A DNA stretch of 64,000 nt from Bacteroidota bacterium (lineage in GTDB: Bacteria > Bacteroidota > Bacteroidia > Bacteroidales > CAIXZF01). Positions 26,397 to 34,582 of the stretch are shown here, in pieces; positions within the stretch are counted from its first letter, which is position 1, and each line of letters begins with the position of its first letter. Under the pieces are notes generated by a model. It worked only from the letters and a program-made list of their open reading frames with translations, was not told where the DNA came from and searched no databases. The DNA lies in NCBI GenBank assembly GCA_022709385.1, contig JAKLIX010000013.1:1-64000 (forward strand), read 5' to 3'. A program made the translations under genes and the position numbers.

Positions 26397-26939
26397 ATGA
26401 GAACAGGTATTTTCCTTCTTGCGGTGATCCTTGCTTCCTGTGCCCAGAAACAGGAAAAGCCACTCGTCACCGAACGCATACAGTATGATGTCAGCATCAA
26501 GTCGCCCGACCCTGAATTTGACTGGTGGGTGCAAAACATTGAAGGCAGCAGGAGGGAGAATTTTGTGAAATCGATACTCAATGCGGCATACAGCGGCAAG
26601 CTGAAAGCCTTTGACATCTTTCACACACCCATGAGTCCGGAGGAAGTGATAGCCATCGGAAACAGAACCGACACCATCCTCACCACCAGCCCGGTACCAC
26701 CCTATAACGACACCCTTATGGAGGTTAAACAATCGCTTGATCTGCAAAGAATTACCAAAGTCCGGTTCCTGGAGGAATGGTGGATGGATGAAAAGAGCCT
26801 GCAGTTCGAAAAGAAAGTGATCGGAATCGCACCCATACTCGAAGTCTTTAACGAAGACGGGAGCCTCAGGGGATACATGCCTATGTTCTGGGTATACCTT
26901 GATCCGGCCTACCCCGGGAAACTTAAGATTCAGGAGTGA
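26397..26939 (+). CDS. GldN-like lipoprotein
   Basis: 180 residues counted from the ATG at 26397. The N-terminus MRTGIFLLAVILASC is a lipoprotein signal with a good lipobox (LASC). The C-terminal half, with ITKVRFLEEWWMDEKSL, VIGIAPILEVFNEDG and RGYMPMFWVYLD, resembles the conserved core of GldN/PorN, the periplasmic T9SS ring component that binds the GldK lipoprotein. GldN is usually longer and not itself lipidated, and no gldKLM genes are nearby, so this is a paralog or divergent relative. The resemblance is from memory of the family. The 3' end abuts the inverted-repeat element. Confidence 0.6.
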   Translation: MRTGIFLLAVILASCAQKQEKPLVTERIQYDVSIKSPDPEFDWWVQNIEGSRRENFVKSILNAAYSGKLKAFDIFHTPMSPEEVIAIGNRTDTILTTSPVPPYNDTLMEVKQSLDLQRITKVRFLEEWWMDEKSLQFEKKVIGIAPILEVFNEDGSLRGYMPMFWVYLDPAYPGKLKIQE

Positions 26940-26942
26940 AAT

Positions 26943-26991
26943 AATCAAGACTCAAGAAATCAAGACTAAAGAGATCAAGATTCAATACTTC
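26943..26991. repeat. Degenerate 15-bp tandem array, left side
   Basis: CAAG recurs at 26946, 26961, 26976 and 26991, exactly 15 bases apart, in units like aatcaagactaaaga. The same period continues into the 62-bp inverted repeat, where AAG recurs at 15-base steps. Confidence 0.75.
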
Positions 26992-27053
26992 AAGGTCCAG
27001 GAAACAAAGACGACAAGAAGTAAGTGACAAATTCCAGGTTTAAAAGATAAAGT
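26992..27053 (+). repeat. Inverted repeat, left copy (62 bp)
   Basis: It starts AAGGTCCAGG and ends AGATAAAGT. All 62 bases equal the reverse complement of 27694-27755. Similarity stops abruptly on the inner side. Confidence 0.92.
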
Positions 27054-27169
27054 ACCAGTTTTTAAAAAGTAAGGAATCAATATTTCAAAGATCAGGAAGA
27101 AAGAGGATAAGAACAATTTGTGAATGAATACAGGAGATGAAGGGAAAAAATCCCTTTGGCAAAGCGGAT

Positions 27170-27520
27170 TCACTTCATCCTTGTCCTGGCGACAATGGAC
27201 CCGAGAATTTTCTTAAGTTGTTCAGCCTCATTAATAAGTGCATCTACAATGTGGATATTTTGGTTTGTCAGGGCTCTGAGTATGACAAGCCAGTACCAGG
27301 TCTCTCGTAATTCTTTCAGTGATAAATGGATCTTACACCGGAAGTCGGCCAATGACAGACCGCCCTGGGCCTCGTGATAGTTGGCCCCAACGGATGTTGA
27401 AGACCTGAATAACTGGTTCTTCACCACAGTGATCATTGAATCACCTTTTAAATCATGCAATATCGAGGCAACACCCACGGCAAAGCGCGTAATCCGATCC
27501 TCAAGATCTCTTTTTTCCAT
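27170..27520 (-). CDS. Four-helix-bundle protein (S23/IVS-encoded family)
   Basis: 116 residues, the normal size for the family first found inside 23S rRNA intervening sequences. The signature RSSTSVGANYHEAQ is near residue 39, helices are evenly spaced, and KELRETWYWLVIL fits the third helix. The ATG at 27520 begins MEKRDLEDRI. The biochemical role of the family is unknown. The Avd protein of diversity-generating retroelements shares the fold, but no reverse transcriptase is present. The gene is alone between the 62-bp inverted repeats. I see no consensus promoter in the 150 bases upstream. A weak hairpin (AGGGA/TCCCT) lies about 20 bases past the stop. Confidence 0.9.
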   Translation of the reverse strand: MEKRDLEDRITRFAVGVASILHDLKGDSMITVVKNQLFRSSTSVGANYHEAQGGLSLADFRCKIHLSLKELRETWYWLVILRALTNQNIHIVDALINEAEQLKKILGSIVARTRMK

Positions 27521-27693
27521 GCTTTTTTAATAATATATATGCATGGAATTTTAAAAACGGAAAAGAAAATGAATTTTTTTACTGGAAATTTTGAGTTGGC
27601 GTTTATGTTTATGCCTAATTCCCAAGTCGCTTCTTAGCGGGTATTGGTATATGGCGTCTCGACATATCAATTCCCTGGCCTTTAACTCTTACC

Positions 27694-27755
27694 ACTTTAT
27701 CTTTTAAACCTGGAATTTGTCACTTACTTCTTGTCGTCTTTGTTTCCTGGACCTT
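27694..27755 (-). repeat. Inverted repeat, right copy (62 bp)
   Basis: The exact reverse complement of 26992-27053, beginning ACTTTATC and ending GGACCTT on the plus strand. The stretch 27521-27693 between the gene and this repeat is AT-rich and holds no convincing gene. Confidence 0.92.
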
Positions 27756-27812
27756 AATATATTGGTTCTTAATATATTGAACATTGACCTCTTGAATATT
27801 GAATCATCAGCC
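27753..27812. repeat. Degenerate 15-bp tandem array, right side
   Basis: Units begin at 27753, 27768, 27783 and 27798 (CTTAATATATTG twice, then two ATTGA-type units). The period is 15, the same as on the left but inverted. The first unit overlaps the last three bases of the inverted repeat. Confidence 0.7.
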
Positions 27813-27849
27813 CGGAATCTCGGTCAGCGATTCATCGCATTTCCCGACC

Positions 27850-28635
27850 TCATTCATTCCTCGCCGCCACTGCCCACGCCGACAGTCCGGGAACAATTAT
27901 TCCCCGTCTGCTGAGCTTCATCGCCCTGCATGAGCTGACAACAAGCACTTTTTTGATCAGTCTGGCGACCCATGCGGGTCCTTTCCATTCGCCCAGGTCT
28001 GATCCGGGTTCCTTCTGGATCCGGAGGATCTTATGAACAAGGAACTGCAGGTTACGCGCAAGAAAGAGCGGAAAAAAGAGATAGCCCGACTGTTTCACCC
28101 CCAGTCCCGCTTCCCTGCAAAGGGAAACGAGCTGCTTCCTGTTGTACCTTCGGAAGTGCCCCAGAAAACGGTCGTGGTAAGAAAAAAGGTATTGGTATGC
28201 CGGGACCGTGATCACGAAGACCGTTTCCCTTCCCGTGGAAGGGTTTGCGACCCACTGCTTCAGGAATGCCTTGTCATCCGCCACGTGTTCAATCACATCC
28301 ATCATCAGCACGGCCTGGAAGGTGATTCCTCCGGGGATCTCTTCCGGGGAGCGGATCATTCGGATATTCATGCCGGCGATGTCGTGCTTCAGGCGGTGGC
28401 GGACAGCCTCGGTATAGGCTTCATCCAGGGCCGTCACAGCGATTTCTCCGCTTTTGGATACAAGCATCCTTGCCTGGTAGAGGTCTCCGCTGCCGATGTC
28501 AAGGACGCGAAAAGGATATGAGGAAGCTTGCATCACCTCCTTTTTCAGCATCTTCCACAGCAGCGCCGCCCTCGCCCTTTCCCAGGGATGGCGGCGGCTG
28601 TCGGAGACGGAAGTCGCATTTTCTTTGAGGTCCAT
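27850..28635 (-). CDS. Class I SAM-dependent methyltransferase
   Basis: 261 residues. The SAM-binding motif FRVLDIGSGDLYQARMLV is near residue 42, the acidic strand-2 end is ALDEAY, and MMDVIEHVADD is motif post-II. A hydrophobic segment (FFPLFLARNLQFLV) and basic residues near the C-terminus suggest membrane contact, as in methyltransferases of glycan loci. It is the last gene of the minus-strand acyl-transfer/glycan cluster, 36 bases after the SGNH gene. The substrate is unknown. Confidence 0.85.
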   Translation of the reverse strand: MDLKENATSVSDSRRHPWERARAALLWKMLKKEVMQASSYPFRVLDIGSGDLYQARMLVSKSGEIAVTALDEAYTEAVRHRLKHDIAGMNIRMIRSPEEIPGGITFQAVLMMDVIEHVADDKAFLKQWVANPSTGRETVFVITVPAYQYLFSYHDRFLGHFRRYNRKQLVSLCREAGLGVKQSGYLFFPLFLARNLQFLVHKILRIQKEPGSDLGEWKGPAWVARLIKKVLVVSSCRAMKLSRRGIIVPGLSAWAVAARNE

Positions 28636-28671
28636 GAGTTTATATCTTAAAAGACTGAATGCCAGTTTGCA

Positions 28672-29640
28672 TTATTTATTCAACGTATTCACATCCTGAG
28701 CTTTCAGGTAGTTTCTGACATCCTTCGCCAGTTTTGCAGTAAATGCCTCAGCAGATGTATTATACAGGTGATTATCGTCAACAAACAAGTAAGTGTCCTG
28801 CTCCCTTGAATAATCAATAAAAGCCACCCCCTCAGCAGCGGAGAGGGCCTTCATCCTGAGCGAGAACAATGCATCCATCTCATTCTCCATCGCAAGCATT
28901 TCCCTGGTAAGCGGCATGCGTACCAGGATGACCCTTCCAATTCCGGATAAATACTGTAATGTCCGGTGAAGATACAACAACCTGATTTTCGATAATTGTC
29001 CGTTAATGTAATACCTGTGATTTCTATGCCTTTGCTGTGCAAGGGCAAACCTTTTCGTAAAGCCTTGAACGCATTCTTCCCTGCTGATGGGATAGACAAA
29101 TCTGCCACCCTCATTGATCCCTCCGGAACTCCTGAATATCAGCTCTGTTAAAATGGACTTTAAAGGACGGTCAGCATAGAAAATCAGAAATTCGGCATTG
29201 AAGCCGGACTTAACATCCCGCAGCCGGTGATAGAATGAATGCCTTTCATTGAAAAAGTTTGCTGCATCCTTCTTTTTTTCGCAACTGACAGTCCACGGAT
29301 CAACATTCAGGACAAAAAGCCTGTTGTCACGAAATTCCCAATCCCGGGTCTTTCTTTGAATAAAGGAATGGTAAACCGGGCCGTAGGGTGTAGCGTAAAT
29401 ATTGCCTGAATAATTAAAGAATGGCAGGTATGCTCCCAGCGTTTTGTTTAAAACAGCGGGTTCAATGCCCGTAAGGCTTCTTGAACTTCCGAAAATGGCA
29501 GAACCACGGTGATCCGTCACAACACAGGAATAAGACTGAATATATCCCGGATAACGTGTGGCAAGCAGCAGGAGCAATCCAAGATATACCAATGATACCA
29601 AGGCAATGAAGACGAACAATTTAGCCAGTAGTAACTTCAT
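28672..29640 (-). CDS. SGNH-type acyltransferase partner (DltD/AlgJ-like), membrane anchored
   Basis: 322 residues counted from the ATG at 29640, which gives an N-terminus with one strong membrane helix (KLFVFIALVSLVYLGLLLLL). GSSRS at residues 51-55 fits the SGNH block I serine, and DDNH near residue 291 gives the DxxH of block V. This domain plan is that of extracytoplasmic partners that pass acyl groups on from MBOAT proteins, such as AlgJ/AlgX or DltD. The MBOAT gene lies directly upstream and the carrier-protein gene before that. A longer frame overlapping the MBOAT 3' end is unlikely to be used. Confidence 0.75.
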   Translation of the reverse strand: MKLLLAKLFVFIALVSLVYLGLLLLLATRYPGYIQSYSCVVTDHRGSAIFGSSRSLTGIEPAVLNKTLGAYLPFFNYSGNIYATPYGPVYHSFIQRKTRDWEFRDNRLFVLNVDPWTVSCEKKKDAANFFNERHSFYHRLRDVKSGFNAEFLIFYADRPLKSILTELIFRSSGGINEGGRFVYPISREECVQGFTKRFALAQQRHRNHRYYINGQLSKIRLLYLHRTLQYLSGIGRVILVRMPLTREMLAMENEMDALFSLRMKALSAAEGVAFIDYSREQDTYLFVDDNHLYNTSAEAFTAKLAKDVRNYLKAQDVNTLNK

Positions 29641-29791
29641 ATATATATCAACCATCCGTTCAGCTATCACGAGCACAATATACTGAATCTTAGTGAAAAT
29701 GCGAAGCAATTTTCGCTTAGATTCATTATACCGATACCTCTGTGAACACTTTTTTTTGCATTCCTGTGTTCTTTCGGTATAAAAAAGAACT

Positions 29792-31273
29792 TCAAAACCT
29801 GAAATAGATAAATGCCTCTGTCCCGAATACACCAAACCATGCAATGAGGACTAAAAAAAAGCAATATACCATCCAGCGGAAGATGAGAGGCCTGGCAAGG
29901 AAGTCTTTGATTCTGTTGTCATGATTAAAAAACTCATCCCCAAAGATCATGAGAACAATAAAAAAAACGATCAGCAAAACATTATATCTGTCTCCTTCGT
30001 AATGGGAAACCGGCTCAAGCCCGATCAGATCATTAAAAGAAGCCGGAATTCCGTAAAACATCCTTTGTAGCATCGCCATTGCGTCTTCAAACGAAGCGGC
30101 TCTGAAAAACACCAGGGAAACACTAAAAAACACCGTCACATATAAAAACCCTGTCACTTTCGTCAACAACGGAGGTAATCGTCTGGCAAGGCGGCGTCTT
30201 ATTTTCTGAGACAGAAACTCAATGGAGAGGAAGACAGCCTGAAGCAATCCGAACACAATGAAAGTCAGGTTTGCGCCATGCCATAGCCCCAGTAAAAGGA
30301 AGGTGACAAAAACCGAAAGAACTACAGCCCACTTACCAAGTTTTCTAGCCGATAAGGCCAGGGGATTGAAAACGTATTCGAAAAACCAGGTTGACAAGGA
30401 AATATGCCATCTTCGCCACAATTCCGTTGTGGTGGTTGCCCGGTATGGTAGCCTGAAGTTCTCGGTCAGTTTCAGGCCAAACAGTTGCGCCAGACCGATA
30501 GCCATATCCGTGTAACCTGAAAAATCGGCGTATAACTGCAACAGAAAAAGAAAAGCCGCAGCCATGAGGTAGATACCGGAAAAATCTTCCGGATGATTGA
30601 AAAAAGCATCTGTAAGTGGCAACAGTTGAGCCGACACGACCGTTTTTTTGAAAAAACCCCAGCAGAATCTCCGGATCCCTTGTGTGCTGCGCTGATAATC
30701 GAATTGATAGACGGCAGCCAATTGCGGAATGAAAAGATGGGCTCTTTCGACAGGCCCGGCAAAGATCTTTGGAAAGAACAGCAGGAAAGTGGCAAAATAC
30801 CCCAGATGCGGCAAAGCAGGGTTGGTGCCTCGGTACACTTCAATCAGATAAGCAAGTGACTGAAATGTGATATAGGAAAGGCCCAAAGGGATCATCAGCT
30901 CTTGAAGCCAGGGAAAAGGCTCAGTCCCACTCCCCTGAGACTGCAGATTCAGGGCTGAACACAGGTGTGAACAGCTTAACAGGATTACATAAAGGTATTT
31001 ATAGAAAACCAGTACGCCAAGGATAATACCCGCACCCAGAAAAAAAACCATCTTTTTCAATCCGGGTTTTCTTTCACGGGCGATCAGGCTGGCACCAAAC
31101 CAGGCAGTGAGGATCAGTACCAAGGGGATCAGGACCATGAAAGGCGAATCAAACATATAAAATAACAAACTGGCAGCCAGCAGCACCATCCATCGCCAAC
31201 GGCCGGGAACCATATGAAACAGGGCATAAACGCCCAGGAAAAACCAGAGAAAGGAAGGGCTGTAAAACAACAT
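29792..31273 (-). CDS. MBOAT family membrane O-acyltransferase (AlgI/DltB-like)
   Basis: 493 residues with about ten membrane helices. MBOAT hallmarks are WRRWHISLSTW (His290) and LLGLWHGANLTF (the invariant His332), with FFPKIFAGPVERA earlier. The family moves acyl groups across the inner membrane onto extracytoplasmic polymers (alginate acetylation by AlgI, teichoic acid D-alanylation by DltB). The gene lies 8 bases downstream of an acyl carrier protein and just before an SGNH gene, so the three probably form one modification pathway for the glycan made by this locus. Confidence 0.93.
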   Translation of the reverse strand: MLFYSPSFLWFFLGVYALFHMVPGRWRWMVLLAASLLFYMFDSPFMVLIPLVLILTAWFGASLIARERKPGLKKMVFFLGAGIILGVLVFYKYLYVILLSCSHLCSALNLQSQGSGTEPFPWLQELMIPLGLSYITFQSLAYLIEVYRGTNPALPHLGYFATFLLFFPKIFAGPVERAHLFIPQLAAVYQFDYQRSTQGIRRFCWGFFKKTVVSAQLLPLTDAFFNHPEDFSGIYLMAAAFLFLLQLYADFSGYTDMAIGLAQLFGLKLTENFRLPYRATTTTELWRRWHISLSTWFFEYVFNPLALSARKLGKWAVVLSVFVTFLLLGLWHGANLTFIVFGLLQAVFLSIEFLSQKIRRRLARRLPPLLTKVTGFLYVTVFFSVSLVFFRAASFEDAMAMLQRMFYGIPASFNDLIGLEPVSHYEGDRYNVLLIVFFIVLMIFGDEFFNHDNRIKDFLARPLIFRWMVYCFFLVLIAWFGVFGTEAFIYFRF

Positions 31274-31281
31274 AATAATTC

Positions 31282-31533
31282 CTATCCTGCCTTAGTACCT
31301 TTTTCAACCACGGATGTCACGATGTCGCCAACCTTATTCCAGTACCTGAAATCCATAGAAGAAAACTTAATTTGAAAATGCCTTTCTATCGCCACAACAA
31401 GCCGTATATGGGACAGAGAATCCCACGCTTCTATTTCGGCAGCGGTGGTCTGTTCACTTAAATCAAAATCAGTGCAGTCGAATACATCCTCCATGATCAT
31501 CCGGAGATCCGACAGTATTTCATCTCTGTTCAT
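31282..31533 (-). CDS. Acyl carrier protein
   Basis: 83 residues. The phosphopantetheine site is Ser39 in AWDSLSHIRLV, which is preceded by an acidic helix. It is distinct from the housekeeping ACP of fatty acid synthesis, having a DSLSHI rather than DSLD core. It precedes the MBOAT gene by 8 bases, so it probably supplies the acyl group to that protein, as DltC does for DltB. No activating ligase is adjacent. The gap 31534-31672 upstream shows no exact promoter consensus. Confidence 0.9.
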   Translation of the reverse strand: MNRDEILSDLRMIMEDVFDCTDFDLSEQTTAAEIEAWDSLSHIRLVVAIERHFQIKFSSMDFRYWNKVGDIVTSVVEKGTKAG

Positions 31534-31672
31534 AACTAAGTCTTTGTGGATTAATGCATTGTATCTCTACAACCCTTCCCCTTTGAAAATATCTGCAGCC
31601 CCGCTCCCTTAAAGATATCCGGACACTTCCTGTATGCGGATATCTTATGACCGGCATCATCATTATGGCAAC

Positions 31673-32527
31673 CTACACCGTATCCATAAAATTCCTTTCC
31701 ACCCTGTTAAAGACCAGGCCTCCGGATAAAAACAACAACAGGGCAAAGGCTGTGGCATAAAGCAGCAGGTCCCAGCGGAAGCTTCCTGAGCCGAGGAAGG
31801 CGAAACGGAATGTTTCTATTACCGGTGTCATGGGATTCCAGAGCAGGAGATTCCTGTAGGCAGGAGGAACGGAAGACAGGGGGTAGATGACCGGGGTGGC
31901 GAACATCAGCAATTGTACGCCGAATACCACCAGGAAACGCAGGTCGCGGTATTTGGTGGTAAGCGAGGAGATCAGCAGGCCGGCTCCCAGTCCCATCAGC
32001 GCCATGATCAGGATCAGCAGCGGCAGGAGAAGGAGATATGCATTGGGATGAATCAGGTCTGTGCTGAAATGGTAATAAAAAAAGAAACCCAGGAAAAGCA
32101 GAAACTGCACCAGGAAGGTATTGAAATTGGAGATCACGATGGCCACGGGCACCGCCATACGCGGAAAATAAACCTTGCCGAAAAGTCCCGCATTGTCAAT
32201 AAAAGTGGAGGAGGTTTTATTCAGGCAGGCGGCGAAATAGCTCCAGAGGATCACACCGGAAAGGTAAAAAAGGATTTGCGGAAGGCCGTCGGTCGACAAA
32301 CGGGCCACATTCCCGAAGATCACCACGTACACCAGGGTGGTGAGCAGGGGTTGCAGAATATACCAGAGCGGACCGAGGATGGTTTGCTTGTATACGGCCA
32401 CGAAATCGCGCCGCACAAACATCAGCACCAAGTCGCGGTATTCCCAGAGCTCCCTGAACTTAAAGTCCAGAAACCGCCTGTTCGGACTGATAACCAAATC
32501 CCATTTGTCTTCACTCACGGCATTCAT
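31673..32527 (-). CDS. wzm: ABC-2 type polysaccharide export permease
   Basis: 284 residues with six predicted membrane helices. The N-terminal RRDFVAVYKQTILGPLWYILQPL segment is typical of Wzm/TagG-type permeases that export undecaprenyl-linked polysaccharide or lipid-linked glycan. LFGKVYFPRMAVPVA and FATPVIYPLSSVP fit the family too. Its ATPase partner is most likely the wzt-like gene at 43863-45119, unusually far away. It diverges from the FkbM-type gene. A one-mismatch promoter (CAAAGATC on the plus strand) lies near 32543. Confidence 0.92.
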   Translation of the reverse strand: MNAVSEDKWDLVISPNRRFLDFKFRELWEYRDLVLMFVRRDFVAVYKQTILGPLWYILQPLLTTLVYVVIFGNVARLSTDGLPQILFYLSGVILWSYFAACLNKTSSTFIDNAGLFGKVYFPRMAVPVAIVISNFNTFLVQFLLFLGFFFYYHFSTDLIHPNAYLLLLPLLILIMALMGLGAGLLISSLTTKYRDLRFLVVFGVQLLMFATPVIYPLSSVPPAYRNLLLWNPMTPVIETFRFAFLGSGSFRWDLLLYATAFALLLFLSGGLVFNRVERNFMDTV

Positions 32528-32563
32528 GCTTTTTACCTACCCGCAAAGATCAGTATTTTAGCT

Positions 32564-32571
32564 TAAGTTTG
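32564..32571 (+). promoter_or_regulatory. -7 promoter element for the FkbM-type gene
   Basis: TAAGTTTG matches TAnnTTTG exactly. It overlaps a TTG (32569) that would otherwise look like a start, so the ATG at 32608 is preferred. Confidence 0.5.
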
Positions 32572-32607
32572 CAATGCAATCGGATAGCTGATGATGAGCC
32601 GGCAGAC

Positions 32608-33336
32608 ATGATCAAAACACAAATAAAGAAACTGTTCAGGCGTTTTGGGTACAGGATGGTCCCCGTAAATTATTATCATATTGATTATTACGAATCTCTC
32701 GAAGCCGTCAGGGACCATTGGCTGCTGAAATACAATATCCAAACCGTCATTGACGCGGGAGCAGGTACCGGTCAATTTGCCAGAAGAATCCGGAACACCT
32801 TCTCCTCGGCATCATTGATCTGTTTTGAACCCATTGATGCTTGTTTTCAGGAGATTCAGTCATATTTTAAGGATGATCCCCATATCAGTCTGCATAAGCT
32901 TGCGCTCGGTGAGCAGGCAGGTTCTTTTGAATTTCACGTACATAAGAATCCGGGCTCAAGCTCTTTTTTGAAAATGACTGATATTCATACCAATGCATAT
33001 CCCGGGTCGGGGGAATCGGAAAGTGTGGTCATACAAACGATCAGGCTTGATGAATTCCTGAACAACACCACGCCTGATGCGGAGATCATGCTGAAACTGG
33101 ACACACAGGGAACAGAACTGAGCATACTGAAGGGCGCAGGTGCCTGGCTCGATAAGATGAAAGTGATCCTTGTAGAGCTGAATTTTGCTGAAACCTATGA
33201 ACAATGTCCGCTCTTCGATGAAGTCTACCACTTTCTCAGGGCACATCATTTCAGCCTGGCAGGCATTGAGAACGCCTCACAATCCCTGCATGACGGAAGT
33301 TTCCTTCAATGCGATGCTTTCTTCGTAAAATCTTGA
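32608..33336 (+). CDS. FkbM family methyltransferase
   Basis: 242 residues counted from the ATG at 32608. The SAM motif TVIDAGAGTGQFARRI is near residue 47, followed by CFEPIDACF. The FkbM-type LDTQGTELSILKGA segment is near residue 160, then VILVELNF. Such enzymes often O-methylate sugars in surface glycans. It is the only plus-strand gene in the glycan locus and has its own promoter. It faces the convergent glycosyltransferase gene downstream. Confidence 0.88.
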   Translation: MIKTQIKKLFRRFGYRMVPVNYYHIDYYESLEAVRDHWLLKYNIQTVIDAGAGTGQFARRIRNTFSSASLICFEPIDACFQEIQSYFKDDPHISLHKLALGEQAGSFEFHVHKNPGSSSFLKMTDIHTNAYPGSGESESVVIQTIRLDEFLNNTTPDAEIMLKLDTQGTELSILKGAGAWLDKMKVILVELNFAETYEQCPLFDEVYHFLRAHHFSLAGIENASQSLHDGSFLQCDAFFVKS

Positions 33337-33365
33337 ATGTAAGGGGCATATAATTAATTAAGCCC

Positions 33366-34571
33366 TTAATCCCCAGCTTTACCGCCGGCTGTAACCATCC
33401 GGAAGACCGCTTCATAGGCTTCCACAGCCCTTTTACTGTCGAACTTGCCGAAAGCCTTGCCTGTAAGTGACCGATGCTGCCGGTACAGCACAGGGTCGGT
33501 CAAATAAGCCATCATGGCAGCGGTGAATCCGGCCACATCCGGTTTCCCGTCCTTGTTGGGCACCAGGATGCCGGCTTTTCCCTCCCCGGCATCCAGTGTG
33601 GTGGAAATTTCACCATGATCGGACGCAATGGCCGGCTTACCGCAAAAAAGGTATTCCACCACACTGAAAGTGAAGTTTTCTGTCCGGGCGTATGTCGGCA
33701 GCACCCCTGCATCGCAGGCGTTGATCCATTCCAGGGGATGCTCGACAAATCCGGTAAAATGGATACGGTCTTCACCGGCATAGGCCTGTTTCAGTTCATT
33801 CAGGTGCTCACTGCCTCCGATAGCCACAAAATGCGTATTCAGGCCGGATGTCGCTGCGGCACTAAGAAATGCATCCATGGCTTCCTTCCAGCCTTTTTCA
33901 GGCACGCCTCTTGCCACCATCACGAACACAAAAGCATCCTGCGGTATACCAAGCTGCTTCCTGTATGCAGCAGGATCTCCCTTAGGCGGGACTGCCGTGA
34001 ACCCGTGAAAGATCCTTTTCACTGTCAATATGTTATGAAGATCCTGATAATGATCCAGAACCCGGATATTGCAAGCAGATTTATACACAACGGCCTTAAC
34101 CTGCCGGAAAAGCGGTTCATATAATTTGATCTCTTCATCAGTCAGTTTCGCATATTCGCTGATATCATAAGACCCGTGCAGGGAGAGTACAAGCGGGATG
34201 CTGCCACCCACGGCCTCCAGTACCAGTTTATCAGAATATTTATCGAAACTGGTGATCACATCCACATGATACTTACGCAACACCTTCAGGAAATACCTTT
34301 TTCTGCTGTTCTCCCAATGATGAACAGATATTCCTGATTTTGAAAGCGCACCTGCCACAGCCCAGTTGATCCTGTCGCACCACGGACGGTTCAACACGCT
34401 TTCCCTGACTACCTTGGTGGATAAAAAAGAAACAGCTTTATAATCAGACACATATGGATATTGATCAAAGAGTATCACCCTGTGTCTCTCTGCAAGGCCA
34501 TTGGCCAGATGTGCCAGATAAGTGCTGACACCACCGAGACCCATGTTGTGAATTGATAACAATATATTCAT
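33366..34571 (-). CDS. Glycosyltransferase family 4 (GT-B)
   Basis: 401 residues counted from the ATG at 34571, where the typical N-terminus MNILLSIHNMGLGGVSTYLAHL begins. The C-terminal donor-binding half has FVMVARGVPEKGWKEA and then ENFTFSVVEYLFCGKPAIASDHGE, the E-x7-E motif of retaining GT4 enzymes. It is likely to add one sugar to the cell-surface glycan; donor and acceptor are unknown. It lies 11 bases after the preceding GT4 gene in the same operon. Confidence 0.9.
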   Translation of the reverse strand: MNILLSIHNMGLGGVSTYLAHLANGLAERHRVILFDQYPYVSDYKAVSFLSTKVVRESVLNRPWCDRINWAVAGALSKSGISVHHWENSRKRYFLKVLRKYHVDVITSFDKYSDKLVLEAVGGSIPLVLSLHGSYDISEYAKLTDEEIKLYEPLFRQVKAVVYKSACNIRVLDHYQDLHNILTVKRIFHGFTAVPPKGDPAAYRKQLGIPQDAFVFVMVARGVPEKGWKEAMDAFLSAAATSGLNTHFVAIGGSEHLNELKQAYAGEDRIHFTGFVEHPLEWINACDAGVLPTYARTENFTFSVVEYLFCGKPAIASDHGEISTTLDAGEGKAGILVPNKDGKPDVAGFTAAMMAYLTDPVLYRQHRSLTGKAFGKFDSKRAVEAYEAVFRMVTAGGKAGD

Positions 34572-34582
34572 AATCAGGGAGA

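Larger units (their letters stand above)
26941..27812. mobile_element. Putative IVS-like element: four-helix-bundle gene between perfect 62-bp inverted repeats
   Basis: The element lies between the 3' ends of two convergent genes. From the outside in, each end has a degenerate array with 15-bp period, then a 62-bp sequence that is a perfect inverted copy of the other end (26992-27053 and 27694-27755), then unique AT-rich DNA flanking one gene (27170-27520, minus). RNA from this stretch could fold into a 62-bp stem closing a loop of about 640 bases. That matches the plan of 23S rRNA intervening sequences, which carry the same protein family, but here there is no rRNA. No transposase is present and target-site duplications were not evident. 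Boundaries are approximate. Confidence 0.6.

Noticed and set aside
27170..27520. Accessory protein (Avd) of a diversity-generating retroelement
   Set aside because: The fold is shared, but there is no reverse transcriptase, template repeat or variable repeat in the window.
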